Below, in pieces: positions 8,529-16,408 of a stretch of 64,000 nucleotides of DNA. The notes under the pieces are model-generated. The model was not told the origin of the DNA. It ran no database searches and worked only from the letters and a program-made list of their open reading frames with translations. Origin of the DNA: Glaciecola amylolytica (GTDB lineage: Bacteria > Bacteroidota > Bacteroidia > Flavobacteriales_D > Crocinitomicaceae); the NCBI GenBank assembly GCA_003856375.1, contig CP034120.1, forward strand, positions 4,459,501-4,523,500, given 5' to 3'. Positions within the stretch are counted from its first letter, which is position 1. Each line of letters begins with the position of its first letter. The position numbers were made by a program, and so were the translations under genes.

Positions 8529-10475
8529 ATGGAATTAGAAAGACCGATAACGGACTGGTTACCACTTACTAAGAAAGAGGTTGAAAAAAGAGGTTGGGAT
8601 GAATTGGATGTCATCTTAATTTCCGGTGATGCATATGTGGATCACCCGGCTTTTGGTACGGCAGTTATCGGGCGGATCATTGAAAGTGAGGGCTTTAAGA
8701 TTGGTGTTATAGCACAGCCCAACTGGCGTGATGATTTGCGTGATTTCAAAAAGCTCGGAAAGCCAAAATATTTTTTCGGGGTCACTGCAGGATGTATGGA
8801 TTCGATGGTGAATCATTACACGGCAGGAAAGCGTTTGCGTTCTACGGATGCCTATACGCCGGGAGGTGTTTCGGGATTCAGACCGGATTACGCCACAACG
8901 GTGTACACAAAAATCCTGAAAGAACTTTATCCCGATGTTCCGGTTTTGATCGGAGGAATTGAAGCTTCTTTGCGAAGAGTGACTCATTACGATTACTGGA
9001 AAGATCAGTTAATGCCTTCCATTTTGATGGATTCGGAAGCGGATTTATTGGTTTATGGAATGGGAGAGCAGCCTTTGCGAGATGTGTTACGCCTCTTGAA
9101 AAAAGGTGTTCCGTTCGGTTCACTTACGACTGTCAATCAGGTTGCATTTATTCAGGATTCTGCAAACGAATTACCGAAAAACAAGCAATGGGAAACGGTT
9201 GAATTGGCCAGTCACGAAACCTGTCAAAAAGATAAATTGGCATATGCGGCCAACTTTAAGATCGTTGAGGTTGAATCGAATAAATTGAAGGCAAACCGCA
9301 TTATTCAAAAAATAGGTGCGAAAACATTGGTGATTAACCCACCGTATCGCACGATGACTGAAAAAGAAATGGATCAGTCGTTCGATATGCCTTACACGCG
9401 TTTGCCGCATCCGAAGTATAAAAAACGCGGAACAATTCCTGCATACGAAATGATCAAATTTTCGATCAATATGCACCGCGGATGTTTTGGTGGCTGCAGC
9501 TTCTGTACGATTTCAGCGCACCAGGGGAAATTCATTTCTTCGCGCTCCGAAAAGAGTATTTTGAATGAAATTGATGAGGTGGTAAAACATCCGGAATTTA
9601 AAGGATACTTGTCGGATATCGGAGGCCCTTCTGCAAATATGTATCGCATGAAAGGAAAAGTGGAAGCAATTTGTGAACGTTGTTCAAGCCCAAGCTGCAT
9701 TCATCCGGTGATTTGCAATAATCTGGATACTTCTCACAAAGCCATGACCGATTTGTATCGCAAAATCGATGCGCATCCGAAAATTAAGAAAGCATTTGTA
9801 GGATCCGGTGTTCGCTATGACTTATTGGTTGATGATTTCAATAAGAATAATGAAGACGGAAACCACGACGAATATATCGAACAATTAATCACACGTCACA
9901 TAAGCGGCCGCTTGAAAGTGGCTCCGGAACATACTTCCGATGCAACGTTGAGAGTGATGAGAAAGCCGTCGTTTAAGTATTTCCATAAGTTCAAGGAAAA
10001 GTACGACCGGATTTCAGAAAAGAATAATCTGAATCAACCGTTGATCCCGTATTTCATTTCATCCCATCCCGGATGTGAAGAAGTAGATATGGCGAATCTG
10101 GCTGCCGAGACAAAAGACATGGGATTTCAGTTGGAACAGGTTCAGGATTTTACCCCAACACCCATGACGGTTTCCGAAGTGATCTATTACACAGGAGTTC
10201 ATCCGTATACATTGAAACCGATTTATACTGCTAAAGGTGCGGACGAAAAGAAAAATCAGAATCGTTTTTTCTTTTGGTATAAGCGTGAAAACAGGGATTG
10301 GATTAAGGATCGTTTGACGAAGGCTAAAAAACCGGAGTTGATCTCCCAATTATTAGGAGACCAACATCCGAATCGTATAGTGAATAGTGCTGACGTTCAA
10401 AACAAATCTCAAGGTTCAAATGCCGGAGGAAAAAATGTTCCCAATTGGCTTAGTGAACGGAGGAAAAGAAAATAA
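8529..10475 (+). CDS. YgiQ family radical SAM protein
   Basis: 648 residues, close to the usual YgiQ length. A long N-terminal region (about 1-300) with conserved stretches such as 'YFFGVTAGCMDSMVNHYT' precedes the radical SAM core. The [4Fe-4S]-binding CxxxCxxC is Cys319, Cys323, Cys326, in 'NMHRGCFGGCSFCTISAHQG'. The C-terminal DUF3362-like region contains 'QVQDFTPTPMTVSEVIYYTG' and 'QNRFFFWYKRENR'. Radical SAM enzymes cleave S-adenosylmethionine to make a 5'-deoxyadenosyl radical; the substrate of YgiQ is not established. The ATG at 8529 is set by the -7 box 4 bp upstream. A long-loop hairpin beginning at the stop codon may end transcription. Confidence 0.93.
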   Translation: MELERPITDWLPLTKKEVEKRGWDELDVILISGDAYVDHPAFGTAVIGRIIESEGFKIGVIAQPNWRDDLRDFKKLGKPKYFFGVTAGCMDSMVNHYTAGKRLRSTDAYTPGGVSGFRPDYATTVYTKILKELYPDVPVLIGGIEASLRRVTHYDYWKDQLMPSILMDSEADLLVYGMGEQPLRDVLRLLKKGVPFGSLTTVNQVAFIQDSANELPKNKQWETVELASHETCQKDKLAYAANFKIVEVESNKLKANRIIQKIGAKTLVINPPYRTMTEKEMDQSFDMPYTRLPHPKYKKRGTIPAYEMIKFSINMHRGCFGGCSFCTISAHQGKFISSRSEKSILNEIDEVVKHPEFKGYLSDIGGPSANMYRMKGKVEAICERCSSPSCIHPVICNNLDTSHKAMTDLYRKIDAHPKIKKAFVGSGVRYDLLVDDFNKNNEDGNHDEYIEQLITRHISGRLKVAPEHTSDATLRVMRKPSFKYFHKFKEKYDRISEKNNLNQPLIPYFISSHPGCEEVDMANLAAETKDMGFQLEQVQDFTPTPMTVSEVIYYTGVHPYTLKPIYTAKGADEKKNQNRFFFWYKRENRDWIKDRLTKAKKPELISQLLGDQHPNRIVNSADVQNKSQGSNAGGKNVPNWLSERRKRK

Positions 10476-10536
10476 GCAACAGGCCGCGAAAACTCAGTGA
10501 AAGTGGAAGTGGTAATTTCTTTACGACCTGTTGCTT
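10474..10536. terminator. long-loop inverted repeat between convergent genes
   Basis: AAGCAACAGG (10474-10483) pairs perfectly with CCTGTTGCTT (10527-10536) across a 43-base loop. It overlaps the last base of the YgiQ gene's stop and lies 15 bp past the stop of the convergent DUF3606 gene. It probably serves both, though the large loop is atypical for an intrinsic terminator. Confidence 0.5.
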
Positions 10537-10551
10537 TATAACAATTTATGC

Positions 10552-10758
10552 TTAAAAAGCAATGTCACGTGACGACCAGACTTGCAGCAATGATTTGTTC
10601 ATGTGTAAGTAACTTTCTATCGCACTTACGGAAGATCCAACTTTTGAAATGCAATACAGCAATTCTTCTTCTGAACATTTCAATTCACTACTCCAATAGG
10701 AGATATTCGTCTTGTTGTGAATATCGACTCTTGGTTTGTTTACTAGGTCATGTAACAT
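10552..10758 (-). CDS. DUF3606 domain small protein
   Basis: 68 residues. The segment 'NISYWSSELKCSEEELLYCISKVGSSVSAIESYL' (about 18-51) fits the DUF3606 pattern: a Tyr-Trp followed by a helix-turn-helix-like 'selgcs.eeL...v..vG.sv..v..yl'. DUF3606 proteins are small, widespread and of unknown role; the fold resembles small KTSC/HTH-like domains. The reading is supported by a textbook Bacteroidota promoter upstream (TTG, 20-bp spacer, TACATTTG). The overlapping plus-strand frame (10548-10769) is a shadow. It is monocistronic and convergent with the YgiQ gene. Confidence 0.8.
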   Translation of the reverse strand: MLHDLVNKPRVDIHNKTNISYWSSELKCSEEELLYCISKVGSSVSAIESYLHMNKSLLQVWSSRDIAF

Positions 10759-10789
10759 TTAAACAATGAATTAATTTCTTTTCTTGAGA

Positions 10790-10820
10790 CAAATGTATGG
10801 GTGCGATTTGACTTACACAA
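10790..10820 (-). promoter_or_regulatory. consensus promoter of the DUF3606 gene
   Basis: On the minus strand: TTG (complement of 10818-10820), a 20-bp spacer, then TACATTTG (complement of 10790-10797), 31 bp before the ATG at 10758. It is the best match to the Bacteroidota -33/-7 consensus in the window. Confidence 0.75.
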
Positions 10821-10985
10821 CCGTATTTTTACTGAAAATGCATTGCGGAAAACCACATTTTTTTAAATTGTTAATAATATTAATCTCATTAAAATCAAGG
10901 CCATACTTGTATTTCCTGTTTTTAGCGTTTGGAAGTTCAATTTATTCCATATAATATTGAACTTATAACTTAAACTATAATTATT

Positions 10986-11315
10986 ATGTCATTTAATGGA
11001 AATGAGGGGGAACAAATCTCCTTGGAAGAAGGAGCTGGATATACTGCCAGATATCGAGCTAATCACCCGGATTCTATAATCGGAACTTTCGTTGGGAAAA
11101 ACCATGTCAGTGCAATCTTAGCTCAATCTGATTGCCACGGTTTACGAGTGTACCTTGGTGAGAATGCTCAGGGAGGATTAGAATTTGTTTTTGTGGGTGC
11201 AGATTCAAATGGAAATGATATGTTGGATCTGATTGTTGAAAGAACGTTCAAGTGCCCTACGTTCTGTGGGGGATCCAATCCATTGAACAGTAATTTGATC
11301 AGCGGTTCAAAATAA
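10986..11315 (+). CDS. small uncharacterised soluble protein of a signalling module
   Basis: 109 residues with no signal peptide or membrane segment. Recognisable features are 'ISLEEGAGYTARYRANHPDSIIGTFVGKN', 'ILAQSDCHGLRVYLGE', 'FVFVGADSNGNDML' and a C-terminal 'KCPTFCGGSNPLNS' with a CPxxC pair. From memory, similar small proteins recur in Bacteroidota genomes beside membrane protein and kinase genes, but I know no function. It is the first gene of a tight cluster: 4 bp to the 7-TM protein, then the histidine kinase and the response regulator. It could be a ligand, an output or an adaptor of that system; this is inference from position only. Confidence 0.75.
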   Translation: MSFNGNEGEQISLEEGAGYTARYRANHPDSIIGTFVGKNHVSAILAQSDCHGLRVYLGENAQGGLEFVFVGADSNGNDMLDLIVERTFKCPTFCGGSNPLNSNLISGSK

Positions 11316-11319
11316 TAAA

Positions 11320-11967
11320 ATGGGCGGCTGGGGGTATTTTGTTGTTTCATCCTACATATTACCTTTAGGAATTGGGGTGGCGCTTTTGATTCAAAAGCGC
11401 CTTCCTTTTGTTGGACTCTTGCTATGGCTGTACTTATTGTTTACAGTCCTCATAGAGATTGGAGGAACCGTGATGGCTTTTAATGGAATCAATAACCTCT
11501 GGCTTTACCGTGTCTACCTGTATGCTGAGTTGGTGTTTCCAAGTGTTTTTTTCTTCAATCAGTTTTCAAAGAGAAGGAGTAAGATTCTGCTTTTAATCGT
11601 ATCCTTATCAGCAATCATACTAACAACTATCACAAACTGCTTTGATGATTGGCATGAGTATGCATCTTTGCAGACAGCAATTACTTTTGGATGTATTGCC
11701 TTTGTTATCATTAGTTACTTTGTCGAAATGTTTCAACTGGAGAAAGTTTTTAATCCTTTCAAAGATGTTTATTTCATAGTTGGAGCAACAGTGCTTCTTG
11801 GGCAATCCTGTACGTTGATTTATTATATGCTCTACAATTATCTGGCTTCCGGATATTTTGGTTCAGACGTTCTTTATGTTTTAGATGCGGTGAATATGAG
11901 TTTGGTTGTATTTTATAATGTATTATATTCATACGCAATATGGATCAGCAAGAATCATCGAACTTAG
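11320..11967 (+). CDS. seven-transmembrane protein of unknown function
   Basis: 215 residues with seven hydrophobic segments, near 7-25, 29-53, 64-83, 88-106, 117-137, 146-166 and 175-205, and short loops. The basic 'KRRSK' loop and the 'KNHRT' tail indicate the cytoplasmic side. I see no catalytic motif and no named family; the topology is receptor- or sensor-like. Its end overlaps the histidine kinase start by 28 bp, so the two are translationally coupled. That kinase has no extracytoplasmic sensor domain, so this protein could supply the sensing function in the membrane (inference). Confidence 0.75.
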   Translation: MGGWGYFVVSSYILPLGIGVALLIQKRLPFVGLLLWLYLLFTVLIEIGGTVMAFNGINNLWLYRVYLYAELVFPSVFFFNQFSKRRSKILLLIVSLSAIILTTITNCFDDWHEYASLQTAITFGCIAFVIISYFVEMFQLEKVFNPFKDVYFIVGATVLLGQSCTLIYYMLYNYLASGYFGSDVLYVLDAVNMSLVVFYNVLYSYAIWISKNHRT

Positions 11968-12725
11968 GGCTCATGTTAATTATTGGTACTCTGGCAATGT
12001 TTATCATGTCATTGAGCATCATTATGTTTGCTGTTTTGTATCAGCAGAAAATGCGCCGCAAGCGACAGGAAATGATTCAGATGGAGTTGAATTATAAGAA
12101 TGAGCTGATTCATGCTGTTCTGGATGCAAAGGAACTCGAACAACGCCGAATAGCTATTGAATTGCACGATGATATCGGATCTTCTCTCACAGCGCTTAAG
12201 CTTTCATTCGCTTCTCTTCCCATAGATGAAGAAGAACGGAAGCTTTTAAATGAAGGGGTGCAAATCACAATCGGGAAAGTACGGAGTTTGTCCAACCGTT
12301 TGTTGCCAAGTATTCTGGAAGAACTGGGCTTGATTCCGGCAGTGAAAAGCCTGATCAATACACTTTCACTGCAAATTTCAACCGTGCAATTTTCAGTGAT
12401 GGCGGTCAACGACCCGAAAAATGAATCGCAAACCAGAGAAATAAGTTTAGGACTTTATCGTATCTTGCAGGAATTAATAAATAACATTTTAAAATATGCT
12501 GATGCAACTGAAATTCAAATAGTTGTAGAGCAGAATAGTCAAGGAACACAGATTGTGCTCACAGATAACGGCAAGGGATTCGTTCCGACCAAAGAAGACA
12601 AGTTAAAGTCTCAGAGCCTGGGACTGAAAAATATTGAAAGCAGGAGCCAGCAAATTCAGGCTAAAATAGATTATGAATTGCTGAATCCGGGAACAAAAGT
12701 CACTATTACATGGCAAGCGATATAA
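11940..12725 (+). CDS. sensor histidine kinase (HisKA_3 type) without a sensor domain
   Basis: 261 residues. One N-terminal transmembrane helix (about 9-34) is followed by a short coiled coil and a HisKA_3 phosphoacceptor region with His76 in 'RRIAIELHDDIGSSL'. The HATPase_c domain has the N-box 'QELINNILKYADA' (Asn181/Asn182), the G1 box 'LTDNGKGF' (Asp209, Gly211, Gly213) and 'GLKNIESR'. NarX/DesK-type kinases autophosphorylate and pass phosphate to LuxR-type regulators, such as the one encoded just downstream with a 16-bp overlap. It lacks any PAS, HAMP or periplasmic domain, so input probably comes through the coupled 7-TM protein or the small protein upstream. Confidence 0.92.
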   Translation: MDQQESSNLGLMLIIGTLAMFIMSLSIIMFAVLYQQKMRRKRQEMIQMELNYKNELIHAVLDAKELEQRRIAIELHDDIGSSLTALKLSFASLPIDEEERKLLNEGVQITIGKVRSLSNRLLPSILEELGLIPAVKSLINTLSLQISTVQFSVMAVNDPKNESQTREISLGLYRILQELINNILKYADATEIQIVVEQNSQGTQIVLTDNGKGFVPTKEDKLKSQSLGLKNIESRSQQIQAKIDYELLNPGTKVTITWQAI

Positions 12726-13390
12726 ACAAGATTAGAATCGGTATCGCAGAAGATCAATCCATTTTCAGAAACGGATTAGTAAAACTGCTCAATGATATCA
12801 CAGGATTCGAAGTGGTTTTGGCCGTTGAAAACGGTCAGCTGCTTATTGATGCATTGAAAACAACACCTGTTGACCTGGCTCTGATTGATTTCAGGATGCC
12901 GGTGAAAAACGGAATTGAAGCTACCAAAGAAATAAGAGCGTCGCATCCGGACATCAAAGTATTACTCTTGTCGATGTATGACGATGTGGAATTTGTTGAA
13001 TTGGCGATTGAAAATGGCGCAAACGGGTATTTGTCGAAAGACGATGATGCGGAAGAAATTCAACTGGCAATTCGCTCTGCGGTTGAAACAGGATATTATC
13101 TGAATGACAGAACTTCTAAAATGTTTATCGCCAAAATGGTTCACGCCGGTAAAATTCAACCTGCTTTTGAAGAGAGTTCTGCAACAGTGTTTAGCCCCAA
13201 TGAAATGGTGATTCTGGAGATGATCTGTAATGAAATGACAACGCAGGAAATCGCTGATAAATTATTCAAGAGCAGAAGAACGATCGAAAGTGCACGAACC
13301 TTGATGATGAATAAAGTGGGAGCACGAAACGTAGTTGGTTTGGTAATGTATGCGATTCAAAACGGAATCGTCAGTCAGAAATCGAAATAA
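12710..13390 (+). CDS. LuxR/NarL-type response regulator
   Basis: 226 residues. The receiver domain (about 8-125) has the acidic pair Glu14/Asp15, phosphoacceptor Asp60 in 'LALIDFRMP', Ser88 and Lys110. The C-terminal helix-turn-helix (about 162-222) contains 'SPNEMVILEMICNEMTTQEIADKL' and 'KSRRTIESARTLMMNKVGARN'. It overlaps the histidine kinase gene by 16 bp and is its evident partner. On phosphorylation such proteins dimerise and bind promoter DNA; the targets are unknown, and the operon itself is the first place to look. Its stop is one base from the stop of the convergent methyltransferase gene. Confidence 0.93.
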   Translation: MASDINKIRIGIAEDQSIFRNGLVKLLNDITGFEVVLAVENGQLLIDALKTTPVDLALIDFRMPVKNGIEATKEIRASHPDIKVLLLSMYDDVEFVELAIENGANGYLSKDDDAEEIQLAIRSAVETGYYLNDRTSKMFIAKMVHAGKIQPAFEESSATVFSPNEMVILEMICNEMTTQEIADKLFKSRRTIESARTLMMNKVGARNVVGLVMYAIQNGIVSQKSK

Positions 13391-13391
13391 C

Positions 13392-14246
13392 TTAGTTGTA
13401 AATCCGGGTTAGAATCCCGAAGTAAAGATCTTTTCCACTTGCAGCTTTAAGCCACAATTCCGAATTTTCCACTCGTTTGGACTGAATTCCCGATTCCCGT
13501 ATCATTTGATTGATAGTCGCGATATCTACTTTCGGAGAGTACGTATTGACGATTAATACTCCGGATTTGGAAAGCAATTGAAAAGCTTCGGAAATCAGCG
13601 TTTCGAGTAAATCTTCCAGTTTCCATTTTTCGCCTTTTGCACCAAGTCCCCAGGCAGGAGGGTCGAGCTGAACCAAATCGTATTTGTTTCCTCTTTTTAC
13701 TTCCCGGCGAATGAATTTCAAGGCATCTTCGTGCACCCATTTGATTCCGTCAAGCCCGGAATTGATCTGATTTTGTCTTCCCCAATCCAACATCGGTTTC
13801 ACGCTGTCACAATGAATGACTTCCGCTCCTGTTTTGCGCCCGAAGACTGAAGCGGCACCGGTATATGCAAATGCATTCAGAAAGCGCTTCGATTCATTCA
13901 GATGGCCGGAAATGAATTCCCAGTTGATCTGTTGTTCGGGAAACAAGCCGAGGTGCTTATTGTTGGTAATGCGTAAGGTAAATGCTGTTTGGTGATTGCT
14001 CTCAAAGATCCATTCTTCCGGAGCATCCGGTTTTAGTTTTTTCCAGACTCCCTGTAATGAACCTTCCGATTTCGGAAGAAATTCCCAATGAGCCAGATCC
14101 GTCCATTCTTTTTTGGAACGGACAGCACCGAAATATGCCTGATGTTCAGGTCTGATGGTTATGACGGTTCCCCAACGCTCCAGTTTTCGTCCGTTTCCGG
14201 CATCAATGAGCTCGTAATTTTCAGGAAAACCGGCAAATGATTTCAT
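13392..14246 (-). CDS. class I SAM-dependent methyltransferase, rRNA (RlmI/RlmK-like)
   Basis: 284 residues from the ATG at 14246. The AdoMet-binding fold includes 'FLNAFAYTGAASVFGRKTGAEVIHCDSVKPMLDWGRQN' (motif I and following strand) and the catalytic-type motif 'LVQLDPPAWG' (D-P-P-x), then 'LLSKSGVLIVNTYSP'. This matches the family of 23S rRNA cytosine/guanine methyltransferases related to RlmI and the C-terminal half of RlmKL. The N-terminal PUA domain of RlmI is absent; a different ~110-residue N-terminal region replaces it, as in other Bacteroidota members. The modified base cannot be predicted. It is the last gene of a three-gene operon after RidA and the TPR protein; a rRNA or tRNA target is inferred. 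Confidence 0.85.
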   Translation of the reverse strand: MKSFAGFPENYELIDAGNGRKLERWGTVITIRPEHQAYFGAVRSKKEWTDLAHWEFLPKSEGSLQGVWKKLKPDAPEEWIFESNHQTAFTLRITNNKHLGLFPEQQINWEFISGHLNESKRFLNAFAYTGAASVFGRKTGAEVIHCDSVKPMLDWGRQNQINSGLDGIKWVHEDALKFIRREVKRGNKYDLVQLDPPAWGLGAKGEKWKLEDLLETLISEAFQLLSKSGVLIVNTYSPKVDIATINQMIRESGIQSKRVENSELWLKAASGKDLYFGILTRIYN

Positions 14247-14252
14247 CAAAGA

Positions 14253-14834
14253 TTAACGCATTTTAGGCATTTTCTTACGTCCACCCATCATTTGCGCCAT
14301 ACGCATCTGGTTTTTGGATGGAGCACTTTGTAATTGCCCTTGCATCATTTTGATCTGATCTTTCAACATACCGCTGTCGTCCAGTTTTTTAGCTTCTGCC
14401 AATAACGTTACAGCTTCTTGTCTGCGACCTGTTTGAACACAGATTCCAGCCAAATGCATGCGAGCCATTGCTTTGTCATGACCTCTTTTCAATCCCAGTT
14501 GAATTGCCTGACGCAGCATTCCTTCCACTTTTGCATGAGGAAAAGACTGAGCGTTCAACAAAGCCTGCATGTAGATAACATAAGCTCTTTGGCGTTTCGG
14601 AAGAAATTGAGGTGCTGTGATACGGTTGATAGCTCTTTGTGCTTTATCCTGATTACCTGTTCGCATATGATTCAGCGTAAAAGCCAGGTTCTCGTTGTAG
14701 ATAAAAGAAAGAATGATAAGAGCTAAAGGGAAGATCAGGGAGATTCCCCATCCCCAGTAACCTGTATAGAAAGAGTAAATTGTTAAGAATAACGTTCCTG
14801 CAGCTAACAAGCTGCGAATAGCAAATCCGATCAT
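14253..14834 (-). CDS. membrane-anchored TPR-like protein
   Basis: 193 residues. Two adjacent hydrophobic segments at the N-terminus (about 4-22 and 26-46) anchor it, followed by TPR-like helices (about 50-160): 'NLAFTLNHMRTGNQDKAQRAINRI', 'AYVIYMQALLNAQSFPHAKVEGMLRQAIQLG' and 'AMARMHLAGICVQTGRRQEAVTLLAEAKKL'. A basic, Met-rich tail ends it ('GGRKKMPKMR'). TPRs usually mediate protein-protein contact; the partner is not known. It lies between RidA (7 bp upstream) and the methyltransferase (6 bp downstream), all one transcription unit. Confidence 0.75.
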   Translation of the reverse strand: MIGFAIRSLLAAGTLFLTIYSFYTGYWGWGISLIFPLALIILSFIYNENLAFTLNHMRTGNQDKAQRAINRITAPQFLPKRQRAYVIYMQALLNAQSFPHAKVEGMLRQAIQLGLKRGHDKAMARMHLAGICVQTGRRQEAVTLLAEAKKLDDSGMLKDQIKMMQGQLQSAPSKNQMRMAQMMGGRKKMPKMR

Positions 14835-14841
14835 AATTTAT

Positions 14842-15276
14842 TTAGTCAATTGTTGCGATACATTTTAATTCGATGGCAATAGGAGTAGGAAGTGAGTTGA
14901 TCTCTACTGTCGTTCTGCACGGAAGATTGTCTTTGAAATACTCTGCGTAAACACGGTTGTATACATGGAAATCACGTTTCATGTTTACCAGAAAAACCGT
15001 TACATCCACCAATTGATCCCAGCTTGAACCGGACTCTTCCAAAATGATGCGCACATTGTCAAAAACACTTCTGCACTGAGCTTCGAAATCAAACTCGATG
15101 AAATTTCCGTTTTTATCCAATTTCAAACCCGGAACAGCTGAGTCAATATCATCAGAACCCGCTACTCTCGGACCAACTCCTGATAGAAAGAGAAGATTAC
15201 CTACTTTGCGCGCATGCGGATACAATCCTACTGGTTTCGGAGCCTTGTTTGTGGAAATACGTGAAACTTCTGCCAT
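14842..15276 (-). CDS. RidA family reactive-intermediate deaminase
   Basis: 144 residues from the ATG at 15276, which follows a TATCTTTG promoter box. The YjgF/YER057c/UK114 fold is clear: 'PVGLYPHARKVGNLLFLSGVGPR', 'FEAQCRSVFDNVRIILEESGSSWDQLVDVTVFL' and the C-terminal 'CRTTVEINSLPTPIAIELKCIA'. RidA trimers hydrolyse 2-aminoacrylate and related imines. The usual catalytic Arg is represented by Arg in 'PCRTTVE'. Some relatives are called 2-aminomuconate deaminase; the N-terminal half with its insertion resembles those, but no tryptophan-degradation neighbours are present. First gene of the operon with the TPR protein and the methyltransferase, divergent from gpsA. Confidence 0.9.
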   Translation of the reverse strand: MAEVSRISTNKAPKPVGLYPHARKVGNLLFLSGVGPRVAGSDDIDSAVPGLKLDKNGNFIEFDFEAQCRSVFDNVRIILEESGSSWDQLVDVTVFLVNMKRDFHVYNRVYAEYFKDNLPCRTTVEINSLPTPIAIELKCIATID

Positions 15277-15288
15277 ACAATTTTTTAG

Positions 15289-15296
15289 CAAAGATA
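15289..15296 (-). promoter_or_regulatory. -7 promoter element of the RidA operon
   Basis: TATCTTTG on the minus strand, 12 bp upstream of the ATG at 15276. It is one of two divergent promoters in the 116-bp gap with gpsA. Confidence 0.6.
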
Positions 15297-15376
15297 GTGC
15301 TTTCTGTCAGATTGCATAACGAATTATTTTCCATGTTCGAAACGGCCTCTTTGAATGCAACGAACAGAATTATATG

Positions 15377-15384
15377 TACATTTG
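15377..15384 (+). promoter_or_regulatory. -7 promoter element of gpsA
   Basis: TACATTTG, full consensus, 8 bp before the ATG at 15393. A TTG at 15351-15353 lies 23 bp upstream, slightly far for a -33 box. Confidence 0.6.
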
Positions 15385-15392
15385 CCAAGACT

Positions 15393-16394
15393 ATGAATAA
15401 GCGAATGAAAACCGTTGGTGTCATTGGAGGAGGTAGCTGGGCTACCGCTTTGGTGAAGATATTGTGCAATAATTTTGCGCAGGTAAACTGGTTTGTTCGA
15501 AGAGAGGATCAGGTTGCTCATATTTTGAGATATAAGCACAATCCGACTTATTTACAGTCAGTTGAGTTCGACCTGAATAAGATCCATGTTTCCAACAATC
15601 TGGAAGAGATCATCAGCAGAAGTGACGTATTGATTGTTGCAACACCCTCCGCTTTTTTGGTCGAATTGTTCAAGGACACAACACCGGATTTATTCAAAGG
15701 AAAAGTTGTTTTTTCAGCAGTAAAAGGAATTGTTCCGGAATACAATGCAATTCCGGCTCGTTTTTTCCATAAAACATTCGGAACTCCTTACAAAGATATC
15801 GGAATCATCTGCGGACCTTGTCATGCGGAAGAAGTGGCTTTGGAGCGTTTGTCTTATCTGACCGTTGCTTGCCAGCATGAAGGAATTGCAGAAGAAATGG
15901 CCCGAATGCTCGCTTGCCGTTATATCAAAACCACCACTTCGGATGATTTGTTTGGTACGGAGCTCTCGGCAGTGTTGAAAAACGTGTATGCCCTTGCTTC
16001 CGGAATTTGTGCCGGTTTGGGATACGGAGACAACTTTCAGTCGGTTTTGATTGCAAATGCCATTCAGGAAATCGAGAATTTTATCGATGAAGTGAGCCCG
16101 ATTCACCGCGATGTTAAATCATCGGCTTATCTGGGCGATTTATTGGTAACTGCCTATTCGAAATTTTCCCGAAACAGAACTTTTGGGTTCATGATTGGAA
16201 AAGGATATTCCGTAAAAACCGCGCAGTTAGAAATGGACATGATTGCGGAAGGGTATTACGCTACCAAATGTGTCAAGGAAATCAACAAGAAGTTTCAGGT
16301 AGATATGCCGATTCTGGAGGCCGTTTTTAATATCCTGTACGAAAAAATATCACCGGTTATCGAGATGAAAATCCTGTGCGATAAATTGGCTTGA
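15393..16394 (+). CDS. gpsA: NAD(P)H-dependent glycerol-3-phosphate dehydrogenase
   Basis: 333 residues, the normal GpsA length. It reduces dihydroxyacetone phosphate to sn-glycerol 3-phosphate for phospholipid synthesis. The nucleotide-binding motif GGGSWATAL lies near residues 12-20. Further family motifs are 'KGIVPEYNAIPARFF', 'GPCHAEEVA', and the catalytic region 'LSAVLKNVYALASGICAGLGYGDNFQSVLI' containing the conserved Lys. The C-terminal domain includes 'SAYLGDLLVTAYSKFSRNRTFG'. I chose the ATG at 15393 because it follows the -7 box and the Rossmann motif starts at the expected distance; longer upstream frames run through the promoter. Confidence 0.95.
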   Translation: MNKRMKTVGVIGGGSWATALVKILCNNFAQVNWFVRREDQVAHILRYKHNPTYLQSVEFDLNKIHVSNNLEEIISRSDVLIVATPSAFLVELFKDTTPDLFKGKVVFSAVKGIVPEYNAIPARFFHKTFGTPYKDIGIICGPCHAEEVALERLSYLTVACQHEGIAEEMARMLACRYIKTTTSDDLFGTELSAVLKNVYALASGICAGLGYGDNFQSVLIANAIQEIENFIDEVSPIHRDVKSSAYLGDLLVTAYSKFSRNRTFGFMIGKGYSVKTAQLEMDMIAEGYYATKCVKEINKKFQVDMPILEAVFNILYEKISPVIEMKILCDKLA

Positions 16395-16408
16395 TAATTC
16401 CTTTCCTA

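Noticed and set aside
10548-10769. Plus-strand 73-codon gene
   Set aside because: It is antisense to the DUF3606 gene, which has a family match and a consensus promoter on the minus strand.
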